In this document: positions 33,879-41,764 of the stretch, in pieces
Layout of the letters: every line of letters starts with the position of its first letter
Numbering within the stretch: the first letter of the stretch is position 1
Source of the DNA: JANQPX01 sp041398025
Lineage (GTDB): Bacteria > Pseudomonadota > Alphaproteobacteria > Geminicoccales > Geminicoccaceae
Direction: 5' to 3'
DNA: 64,000 bases
Assembly: GCA_041398025.1 (NCBI GenBank)
Contig: JAWKVM010000021.1
Location: forward strand, 161,238-225,237
Made by a program: the position numbers and the translations under genes
The notes under the pieces: generated by a model
Seen by the model: the letters and a program-made list of their open reading frames with translations, nothing else
What the model was told of the DNA's origin: nothing
The model's database searches: none

Positions 33879-35171
33879 ATGGCGGTCGACGAGGAATGGC
33901 GGCGCTGGATCAAAGCGTGCGGAGGACGTTACTTCGACGGACTCGACGCAGAGATCGCTGCGCTTCAAGTGCCGCGCTGCGACGGTCAGGTCACCTTCGA
34001 TATCGTCGACGTGCCCTTGCCGGCATGGATGGCGGAATTCGGGCCCACGGCGCCGCGAACGATCCCGGTCGACCGCTGCTGCCTCATTGACGGCGAAGGG
34101 CCACCCGAAGCCCGGTGCGATTGGTGGCGGGCCGCCTTTCTCATGCTTTCGGCCGCCTATGAACGGGACTTCGAAGCGCGCAACGGGCCGGTGCATTCCT
34201 ATCGTCTGCGCCTGCCGCGAGCCTGGGACGCCATCTTCCGCCGCCCGTGGGTCAACTGGATTTTTCTCCTGCTGGCAAGGAAGGCGACGGCACGCGCCGT
34301 CGCCGTTCCAAGGCCCGAATTCTATCTGACCCACGATGTCGACGCGGTCGCCAAGACGGTGCCGACGCGCGCCAAGCAGGCGGCATTCAACAGCCTGAAC
34401 GCGGCGCGCCAGCTTGCCCGAGGACGTGCCGGCGAGAGCCTCGGCGCCCTCGGCAAGGCCCTGCGCATGGCCCTGCTGCCGGCCGACTACTGGCAATTCG
34501 AGCGCATTCTCGCCATGGAGGACGCACGCGGGCTGCGCAGCACCTGGAATTTCTATGGCGGCAAAGGCGGCTGGCTGCGCTCGCCCAGGCATATCCTGAT
34601 GGACCCGATGTATGATGTGGCGAGCCCGGCGATCACCAGCTTGCTGCGGCGCCTGATTGGCGAAGGCTGGGATGTCGGCTTGCATCAGGCCTTCGATAGC
34701 TGGGCGTCATGCGAACCGATGCGCGCGGAAGCTGCGGCACTGGCCTCGGCAAGCGGCCGCATCGTCACGCGGTGCCGCCAGCACTGGCTGCGCTTTTCCT
34801 TCGCCAGGACCTGGGCGGCGCAGGCGGAGGCCGGTATCGAGCTCGACACCACGATCGGCTTCAACGATGCGAGCGGCTTCCGCCTTGGCGCGGCGCTGGC
34901 GATCGCCCCTTGGGATGGCGACAGCGGCCGTCTCCATGCGCTGACCTCGGTGCCGCTGGTTCTGATGGATTCCCATCTGCACGACTATGGCCTGCTGGAT
35001 GAGGCCGAAATCCGCGCCGAGATCACCCGCGTCGTCGATGAGGTCAAAGCCGTCGGCGGCGTCGCGAGCCTCCTGTGGCACCAGCGCGTGATGCACCCGG
35101 ATTATGGCTGGGCCTGGTCCTACGAGACCTTGCTCGATCGGCTGGCGGGTGAAGGCTTCGCCTGCCGCTGA
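33879..35171 (+). CDS. polysaccharide deacetylase-like protein
   Basis: A 430-residue protein. The NodB-type Asp pair is seen in FYLTHDVDAVAK (about residue 150); later conserved segments include STWNFYGG, EGWDVGLHQAFDSW, TTIGFNDASGFR and LLWHQRVMHPDYGW, the last providing the expected distal His. About 140 N-terminal residues precede the domain. There is no clear signal peptide. ATG 33879 is used; ATG 33834 is possible. It is transcribed away from the toroid and formyltransferase pair. Its 3' end runs 52 bp into the convergent acyl-CoA synthetase gene. Confidence 0.8.
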   Translation: MAVDEEWRRWIKACGGRYFDGLDAEIAALQVPRCDGQVTFDIVDVPLPAWMAEFGPTAPRTIPVDRCCLIDGEGPPEARCDWWRAAFLMLSAAYERDFEARNGPVHSYRLRLPRAWDAIFRRPWVNWIFLLLARKATARAVAVPRPEFYLTHDVDAVAKTVPTRAKQAAFNSLNAARQLARGRAGESLGALGKALRMALLPADYWQFERILAMEDARGLRSTWNFYGGKGGWLRSPRHILMDPMYDVASPAITSLLRRLIGEGWDVGLHQAFDSWASCEPMRAEAAALASASGRIVTRCRQHWLRFSFARTWAAQAEAGIELDTTIGFNDASGFRLGAALAIAPWDGDSGRLHALTSVPLVLMDSHLHDYGLLDEAEIRAEITRVVDEVKAVGGVASLLWHQRVMHPDYGWAWSYETLLDRLAGEGFACR

Positions 35172-36847
35172 AGCGAAGACGCCGCGGCCCTCTCCTCACG
35201 CAGGGCCGCGTGAGAAAGCTTACCGACCGCCGTTCGCGGCAGGGCTGATCGGCAATCCAGCGCGACGGGGCGTTCGAGGGGGCCGAGTCGTTCGTCGAGA
35301 AACTGCCTGAGCGCTTCCAGAGAAAGCGGCGCGCTGCCGTCCCGAAGCTTGACGAAAGCTTTCGGCACCTCGCCCAGACGCTCATCGGGGATGCCGATGA
35401 CAATCGCTTCCTCGACGTCCGGATGCTCGTAGATCGCCTGCTCGATCACCTGCGGATAGACGTTGACGCCGCCGACGATGATCATGTCCTTCTTGCGGTC
35501 GACCAGGTAGAAAAAACCGTCCTCGTCCATATAGCCGACGTCGCCCGTCAGAAAGAAGCCGTCGACGAAGGCGGCGGCCGTCGCCTCGGGGTTGTTCCAA
35601 TAGCCCCTGGTGACGTTCGGGCCCTTGATCCTGATCTCGCCGGTCTCGCCCGGCGGCAGGATTGTTTTCGGGTCGTCGAGGGCGACCACCTGGAGCTCGA
35701 TGCCGGGGAGCGGCAGGCCGATCGAGCCGGGCTTGTCCGGACCATTCATCGGCAGCGTGGTGCCGCCGGGTGACGTTTCGGTCAATCCCCAGCCGCCGCG
35801 CAGGCGATGGCCGGTGAGCGCCCGGAAGCGCCGCGCGACCTCGACCGGCAGCGGCGCGCCGCCGGAGCCGCAATAGAAGAGCGAGGACAGATCGCGCGCG
35901 CCGATCGACGGGTGGGCCGCGAGCGCGATCCACATGGTGGGCACGCCCGGAAAGGAGGTGACACGCTTTCGCTCGATGTCGTCGAGCGTCGCCAGGGCGT
36001 CGAAGCGCGGGCGCAGCAGGATCTCGTCACCGGCGCCGAGATAGCGCACCAGGATGGTGGTGAGCGCGTAGATGTGGCTGAGCGGGAGCACGCAGAGCAC
36101 GCGGCGCTCACCCGGCAGGAACGGCTCCTGCGGGCGAAAGCAGTTCTCGTACATCGAGGCGGTGGCGGTGAGATTGACGTGGGTGAGGACAGCCGCCTTC
36201 GGCACCCCGGTGGTCCCGCCGGTATATTGCAGCAGCGCGACATCCTCAGCCGCGAGCCGCGGCAGGCTGATGGTTGGATCGGCTTTGCCGATCAGGGTGC
36301 TCAGGGCAGAGACGTCCGGCCGTTCGGGGATCGAGCCGCGCGGCAGAGGCGAGGCCTCGTCGTCCTCGACCACGATCAGGCGGCGGACATGGCCCTCGTC
36401 CAGCAGCCTGAGCGCGCTGTCGAGCATCGCCGCGATGTCGGTGGTGACCAGCGTTTCGGCGCCGCAATCCTTCAGCTTGTAAGCGAGCGTTTTCAGGCCA
36501 TCCAGCGGGCTCAAATAGGCGATCCGGGCACCGGCCTCCAGCCCGCCGAACAAAGCGATCGGATTAGCGGGCGCATTCGGCAGGAACAAAGCGAGCGTCC
36601 GGCCGGGACCGACACCAGCTGCGTGCAAGGCCAGGGCCGCGTTTCGGACGGCGGCACCGAGCTCGCCATAGGTGATCGTCCGCTCGAAATAGTCGATGGC
36701 CGGACTCTCGGCATGCCTGGCAACGCTCCGTCGCAGCAGATCCGGCAGGGTCGTGGTGGTGATCGGCGCATCCCAGACCACACCTGGCGGATAGGACGCC
36801 TCCCAGGGAAAAGGACGTCGCGCAGCAGCCGATCGCCCGTCGGTCAT
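35120..36847 (-). CDS. acyl-CoA synthetase (AMP-binding, long or medium chain)
   Basis: A 575-residue adenylate-forming ligase. The P-loop motif is LLQYTGGTTGVPKAAVLTH, then GWGLTETSPGGT, FLTGDVGYMDEDGFFYLVDRKKDMI and, near the end, the catalytic Lys in LPRTAVGKLSH. The enzyme activates a carboxylic acid to its CoA thioester through an acyl-adenylate. It is divergent from the LIV-type transporter and is probably the activation step for an acid imported by it and degraded by the FadJ-like enzyme at 41765. The C-terminus has an extra Ser/Arg-rich tail overlapping the convergent gene. Confidence 0.92.
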   Translation of the reverse strand: MTDGRSAAARRPFPWEASYPPGVVWDAPITTTTLPDLLRRSVARHAESPAIDYFERTITYGELGAAVRNAALALHAAGVGPGRTLALFLPNAPANPIALFGGLEAGARIAYLSPLDGLKTLAYKLKDCGAETLVTTDIAAMLDSALRLLDEGHVRRLIVVEDDEASPLPRGSIPERPDVSALSTLIGKADPTISLPRLAAEDVALLQYTGGTTGVPKAAVLTHVNLTATASMYENCFRPQEPFLPGERRVLCVLPLSHIYALTTILVRYLGAGDEILLRPRFDALATLDDIERKRVTSFPGVPTMWIALAAHPSIGARDLSSLFYCGSGGAPLPVEVARRFRALTGHRLRGGWGLTETSPGGTTLPMNGPDKPGSIGLPLPGIELQVVALDDPKTILPPGETGEIRIKGPNVTRGYWNNPEATAAAFVDGFFLTGDVGYMDEDGFFYLVDRKKDMIIVGGVNVYPQVIEQAIYEHPDVEEAIVIGIPDERLGEVPKAFVKLRDGSAPLSLEALRQFLDERLGPLERPVALDCRSALPRTAVGKLSHAALREERAAASSLQRQAKPSPASRSSKVS

Positions 36848-37055
36848 TGCGCCGGGCTCCGACCTTTGGCAACGTCGGCTGGCAGGATATGTCTTGGAAC
36901 GAGAGGGGCTCTCACCGGCTGCCTGTCGTCGACGTGATTGTTTCGCTCGTCAGAATTTGATTGTGCAATTGTTAACCTTGCCTGGAAAGCATGACATAGT
37001 CACCGTGATCAACGTCCCCGAGCTATTCAGAAACGGTGGAGGCTGAACGACACCC

Positions 37056-37916
37056 ATGGCTCACGGGCGCGACCGATCCGCCGCCATGCCGGCCAGCCTC
37101 GCCGACGAGCGCAGCGCAGCGCACGCCGTGCTTCGGCAGGCATCAGATCCGCTCCTGGAGATTACCGATCTCGCGCTTGCCTTCGGCGGCATCCAGGCGC
37201 TCGACGGCGTCGGCTTCAGCGTCGAGCCGGGCTGCATCACCGGGCTGATCGGGCCGAACGGCGCCGGCAAGACCACGCTCTTCAACTGCCTCTCCCGGCT
37301 CTACACCCCGGACAGCGGCGATATCCGCTTCGCCGGCCGCTCGATCCTCGGCGACCAGCCGCACCAGATCGCCGCCGCCGGCATCGGCCGCACCTTCCAG
37401 AACCTGGCGCTGTTCCACTCGCTCACGGTGCTCGACAACGTCCTGATCGGCGCGCATCCGAGGATGACATCGGGCTTCGTCGGCTCGGCGCTAGCGCTCG
37501 CGTCGGTCCGCGCGGAGGAGGGTGCTACCCGCGCCCGGGCTGACGAAGTGCTGGCTTCGCTCCGCCTCGGCGAGGTCGCCTCGCTCCCGGTCACCGCACT
37601 CCCCTTCGGCACGCGCAAGCTGGTCGAGCTCGCCCGCACCCTGATGGCGTCGCCGCGCCTCCTCCTTCTCGACGAGCCGGCAAGCGGGCTCAATCACGAG
37701 GAGGTTCAGGCGCTCGGTGAGACGCTGCAGCGCCTTCGCCAGGAGCATGACCTCACCCTCCTCCTGGTCGAGCATCACATGGACCTGGTGATGGGCATTT
37801 CGGACAAGGTGGTGGTGCTGGACTTCGGCAAGAAAATCGCCGAGGGCACGCCCGACCAGGTCCGCAAAAACCCCGCCGTCATCGACGCTTATCTCGGCGG
37901 AGGTGCGGCCGGATGA
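37056..37916 (+). CDS. livG: LIV-type ABC transporter ATP-binding protein LivG
   Basis: A 286-residue ATPase with Walker A GPNGAGKTTLFNCLS, Q-loop FQNLALFHSLTVLDN and Walker B LLLLDEPASGLNHEE. The signature LSxGxR is altered to LPFGTRKLVELAR, a common variant of LivG. The first 30 residues are a low-complexity lead; a start at 37086 is possible. GGAGG at 37039 precedes the ATG by 12 nt. It opens a five-gene transporter unit. Such systems carry branched-chain amino acids, aromatic acids, amides or short fatty acids; the acyl-CoA enzymes alongside favour an organic acid. Confidence 0.92.
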   Translation: MAHGRDRSAAMPASLADERSAAHAVLRQASDPLLEITDLALAFGGIQALDGVGFSVEPGCITGLIGPNGAGKTTLFNCLSRLYTPDSGDIRFAGRSILGDQPHQIAAAGIGRTFQNLALFHSLTVLDNVLIGAHPRMTSGFVGSALALASVRAEEGATRARADEVLASLRLGEVASLPVTALPFGTRKLVELARTLMASPRLLLLDEPASGLNHEEVQALGETLQRLRQEHDLTLLLVEHHMDLVMGISDKVVVLDFGKKIAEGTPDQVRKNPAVIDAYLGGGAAG

Positions 37917-38623
37917 GCCTGCTCGAGGTCAGCCGGCTCAAGGCGTCCTACGGCGAGATCCAGGCGCTGCACGGGGTCGACCTCGCCCTCGACGAGAGCA
38001 GCGTCACCACCGTGCTCGGCGCCAATGGGGCCGGCAAGACCACCCTCCTTCGCGCCATCTGCGGCACGGTTTCTCGCACGGGCGAGATCAGCTTTGCCGG
38101 CGAGCGCATCGATGCCGCCCCGACCGCCTCGATCATCCGCCGCGGCATCGGCCATGTGCCCGAAGGGCGCGGCACCTTCGTCAAGCTCTCGGTCGAGGAC
38201 AATCTGAAGCTCGGCGCCTATGCCAGGCGGGATCGCGGCGCCGCCGCCGAGGACATGGAGCGGGTCTACGGCTATTTTCCCGTGCTCGCCGAGCGCCGCC
38301 GGCAGCAGGCCGGCACGCTATCCGGCGGCGAGCAGCAGATGCTGGCGATCGGCCGCGCCCTGATGTCCCGCCCGCGCCTCCTGGTGCTCGACGAGCCGTC
38401 CTTCGGCCTCGCCCCCAAGATAGTGTCCATGATCTTCGAGATCATGGCGCGGATCCGCGACGAACGGCAGGCAGCGCTGCTGCTGGTCGAGCAGAACGCA
38501 GCGCTCGCCCTCGATTTCGCCGACCACGCCTATCTGCTCGAGACCGGGCGCATGATCCGCGCTGGCCGTGCCGCGGACCTGCGGGAAGACGCGGCGATCC
38601 GGCGCGCCTATCTCGGCTATTGA
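37913..38623 (+). CDS. livF: LIV-type ABC transporter ATP-binding protein LivF
   Basis: A 236-residue ATPase that overlaps livG by 4 bp. Walker A is GANGAGKTTLLRAI, the LivF-specific GHVPEGRGTFVKLSVEDNL follows, then the signature LSGGEQQMLAIGRAL and Walker B LLVLDEPSFGLAPK. It forms the heterodimeric motor with LivG. Confidence 0.93.
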   Translation: MSLLEVSRLKASYGEIQALHGVDLALDESSVTTVLGANGAGKTTLLRAICGTVSRTGEISFAGERIDAAPTASIIRRGIGHVPEGRGTFVKLSVEDNLKLGAYARRDRGAAAEDMERVYGYFPVLAERRRQQAGTLSGGEQQMLAIGRALMSRPRLLVLDEPSFGLAPKIVSMIFEIMARIRDERQAALLLVEQNAALALDFADHAYLLETGRMIRAGRAADLREDAAIRRAYLGY

Positions 38624-38633
38624 GGAGGGTCGT

Positions 38634-39500
38634 TTGGATCTTTTCATCCAGCAGATCCTCGCCGGCCTCGCCGTCGGCGGCATCTATGCCAGCCTGGCGC
38701 TGGCACTGGTGATGATCTACCAGGCGACCGAGCATGTGAACTTCGCCCAGGGCGAGATGGCGATGTTCAGCACCTACATCGCCTGGAGCCTGATCCAGGC
38801 GGGATTCCCCTACTGGGCCGCGTTCTTCGCCACCCTCCTGATCTCCTTCATCGCCGGCGTCGTCATCGAGCGCGTCATCGTCCGCCCCATCCAGGGCTCG
38901 ATCCTCTCGGTGGTCGTGGTGTTCATCGGCCTCCTGGTGATCCTCCACAGCCTCGCCGGCTGGATCTACACCTACACCCAGAAGTCGTTTCCGAGCCCCA
39001 TGCCGGACATGGCGGTCATGGGCGTCAACCTGCAGGAACTGGCGGCGATCGGCGTCACCCTCGTCGTGCTGTTCCTGATCTTCGCCTTCTTTCGCTGGAC
39101 GCCCCTGGGCCTCGCCATGCGCGCGGCTGCCCAGAACCCGGAAAGCGCGGTTCTGGTCGGCATCCATGTCGGCTGGATGCTGGCGCTCGGCTGGGGCCTT
39201 GCCGCCGCGGTCGGCGCGGTCGCCGGCATGATGGTGGCCCCCAAGCTCACGCTCGACCCCTCGATGATGGGCTCGGTTCTGATCTACGCTTTCGCCGGCG
39301 CGCTCCTCGGCGGCATCAGCAGCCCCGGCGGTGCCGTGATCGGCGGCTTCGCGGTCGGCATTCTGGAGAACCTGATCGGCACCTACGTGCCCGTGGTCGG
39401 CAACGAGCTGAAGCTGACCGTCGCCCTCATCCTGATCATCGGCGTCCTGATCGTGAAGCCGAGCGGCATGTTCGGCCAGACCGTGACGGTGCGCGTGTGA
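38634..39500 (+). CDS. livH: LIV-type ABC transporter permease LivH
   Basis: A 288-residue permease with about eight helices, including GGIYASLALALVMIYQATEHVNFAQGEMAMF at the N-terminus, the NxAxG-type motif of LivH. The TTG at 38634 is chosen because GAGGAGG lies 4-10 nt upstream, right after the livF stop, and gives the normal family start MDLFIQQILAGLAVGG; no ATG fits. Its stop overlaps the livM ATG (TGATG). Confidence 0.9.
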   Translation: MDLFIQQILAGLAVGGIYASLALALVMIYQATEHVNFAQGEMAMFSTYIAWSLIQAGFPYWAAFFATLLISFIAGVVIERVIVRPIQGSILSVVVVFIGLLVILHSLAGWIYTYTQKSFPSPMPDMAVMGVNLQELAAIGVTLVVLFLIFAFFRWTPLGLAMRAAAQNPESAVLVGIHVGWMLALGWGLAAAVGAVAGMMVAPKLTLDPSMMGSVLIYAFAGALLGGISSPGGAVIGGFAVGILENLIGTYVPVVGNELKLTVALILIIGVLIVKPSGMFGQTVTVRV

Positions 39501-40522
39501 TGCCGGCGCGCGCCGCAAGGCCGCTGCTGATCGCCGCCGGCATCATGATCGCGCTCGCCCTGCCCTTCCTGGTCAGCGACTACCGCACCTTCCAGCTCAC
39601 CCAGGTCATTCTCTACGCGATCGCGCTTTGCGGCCTGAACCTGCTGATGGGCTTCAACGGCCAGGTCTCGCTCGGCCACGGCGCCTTCTACGCGCTCGGC
39701 GCCTACACCGCCGCCATCCTGATCGACAGCTTCGGTTTCTCTCCGTACCTGACCGTGCCGGTCGCAGGCATCGTCACCTTCGTCGCGGGCTATCTGTTCG
39801 GCATCCCCGCCCTTCGCCTGCACGGCCTCTATCTGGCGCTCGCCACCCTGGCGCTCGCCCTCGCCCTCCCCCAGCTCCTTCGCTTCGACGCGTTCGAGCC
39901 CTGGACCGGCGGCGTGCAGGGCATCTTCATCGACAAGCCTGATGTGCCCTTCGGCCTGCCGCTCACCCCCGACCAGTGGCTCTATGTCTACTGCCTCGCG
40001 ATCGCGTCGGTGATGTTCTGGCTCGCCGCCAATCTGGTCAAAGGCCGCATCGGCCGGGCGCTGATCGCGATCCGCGACAACCCGATCGCATCAGATGCCA
40101 TGGGCATCGACACCGCCCGCTACAAGTCGCTGACCTTCGGCATCTCCGCCCTCTATACCGGCATCGCCGGCGCGCTGTCCGCCGTTGTGGTCAACTTCGT
40201 CGCCCCGGACAGCTTCGATCTGTTCCTGTCGATCACGCTCCTGGTCGGCGTCGTGGTCGGCGGCCTCGCCTCGATCAGCGGCGCCATCTATGGTGGCGCC
40301 TTCATCGTCTATCTGCCGAACATCGCAGAAAAGATTTCGGATGCGGCCCCCTGGGCGATCTACGGCCTGTTTCTGATCGCCTTGATGTTCGTCATGCCCG
40401 ATGGCGTCGCCGGCCTGCTGAAGCGGTTGACCCGCCGCCTTCGCGGGCCAGCGCCGACGCCGGGGCGACCCTTGACGGCTCTCGATATCCTGAAGACCAG
40501 CCCCGCCGACCGCGGCGATTGA
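39500..40522 (+). CDS. livM: LIV-type ABC transporter permease LivM
   Basis: A 340-residue permease with about nine helices. Family segments GLNLLMGFNGQVSLGHGAFYALGAYTAA and GRIGRALIAIRDNPIASDAMGID are clear. It is translationally coupled to livH. The tail after the last helix is a cytoplasmic Arg/Pro stretch. Confidence 0.92.
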   Translation: MPARAARPLLIAAGIMIALALPFLVSDYRTFQLTQVILYAIALCGLNLLMGFNGQVSLGHGAFYALGAYTAAILIDSFGFSPYLTVPVAGIVTFVAGYLFGIPALRLHGLYLALATLALALALPQLLRFDAFEPWTGGVQGIFIDKPDVPFGLPLTPDQWLYVYCLAIASVMFWLAANLVKGRIGRALIAIRDNPIASDAMGIDTARYKSLTFGISALYTGIAGALSAVVVNFVAPDSFDLFLSITLLVGVVVGGLASISGAIYGGAFIVYLPNIAEKISDAAPWAIYGLFLIALMFVMPDGVAGLLKRLTRRLRGPAPTPGRPLTALDILKTSPADRGD

Positions 40523-40544
40523 CGGAAAAGAAAAGAGGACACCG

Positions 40545-41761
40545 ATGCGCAAACCCATCCTGCTCACCGCCGCCGCGCTGGTCACCAGCCTTGCTTTGGT
40601 CACGCCCGTCGGCGCGGCCGACTACGATCCAGGTGCCAGCGACGAGGCGATCAAGATCGGCAACACCAATCCTTATAGCGGCCCTGCCTCGGCCTACGGC
40701 ATGATCGGCCGGGTGCTCGGCGCTCATTTCGACAAGGTCAATGCCGATGGCGGCACTGCCGGGCCGGCGGATCGAGTTCATCTCCCTCGACGACGGCTAC
40801 AATCCGGCCAAGGTGGTCGCGAGCAGGACCTTCGCCTGGTGAGCAGGACCAGGTGCTCCCGATGTTCCAGACCCTGGGCACGCCGACCAACAGCGCCGTG
40901 CACCGCTATCTCAATCAGAAGAAGGTGCCGCAGCTGTTCATCGCCACCGGCGCCTCGAATGGACGACCCGAAGGCCTACTCCTGGGACCCGCCTGGCAGC
41001 CCAACTACCAGACCGAAGCGCAGATCTACGCACGCTACATTCTGGAGAGCGTGGCAGACCCGAAGATCGCCGTCCTCTACCAGAACGACGACTACGGCAA
41101 GGACTCTCTCGAAGGCCTGCGCAAGGGCCTCGGCGAGGCGGCGGACGAGCTGATCGTCGGCGCGGTGTCCTACGAGACCTCCGATGCCACCATCGACTCG
41201 CAGATCGTGCAGCTCAAGGAAACCGGCGCCAACGTCTTTCTCAACGTCGCCACGCCGAAATGGGCCTCCCAGGCGATCAGCAAGATTGCCGATCTCGGCT
41301 GGGAGCCGGTGCATCTCCTGAACAACGTCTCCAACTCGGTCTCGGCGGTGCTCGAGCCCGCCGGCCTGGACAAAGCGAAGGGCATCATCTCCGCCGCCTA
41401 CTATATGGGCCCGGGCGATCCCGCCTGGGCGGACCATCCCGCAATGCGGGACTTTCAGGCGTTCATGGCGACGTACATCCCGGACGGCGACGCCAAGAGC
41501 ACGTTCAGCGCCTATGCCTACGGCGTCGCCATGACCCTGGAGGCGGTGCTCGAAGCGGCCGGCGACGATCTCACCCGCGAGAACGTGATGAAGCAGGCGG
41601 CCAGCCTCGACCATCTGGAGATCCCGATCCTCCTTCCCGGCATCACGCTGACCACCGGTCCGGATGACTACGCGCCGATCGAGCAGATGCAGCTCGAACG
41701 GTTCAACGGCAGCAGCTGGGAGCTGTTCGGCGAGATCGTCGATGGCGGTGCGGGGAACTGA
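40545..41761 (+). pseudogene. livK: LIV-type substrate-binding protein gene with clustered frameshifts
   Basis: The 5' part encodes a signal peptide and IKIGNTNPYSGPASAYG; the 3' part from about 40853 encodes QTLGTPTNSAVHRYLNQKK, a complete effector-lobe sequence and the normal C-terminus. Between 40760 and 40990 the protein can only be followed by switching frame about five times: RIEFISLDDGYNPAKVV, then AEQDLRLVEQD, then QVLPMFQ, then DDPKAYSWDP, then AWQPNYQTEA, each in a different frame from the last. Most breaks look like single missing G or A bases. Upstream and downstream the gene is intact, and it keeps its place after livM. It is either a recent pseudogene or a stretch of sequencing error. 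If repaired, the product is a 400-odd-residue ligand-binding protein. Confidence 0.85.
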
Positions 41762-41764
41762 ACC

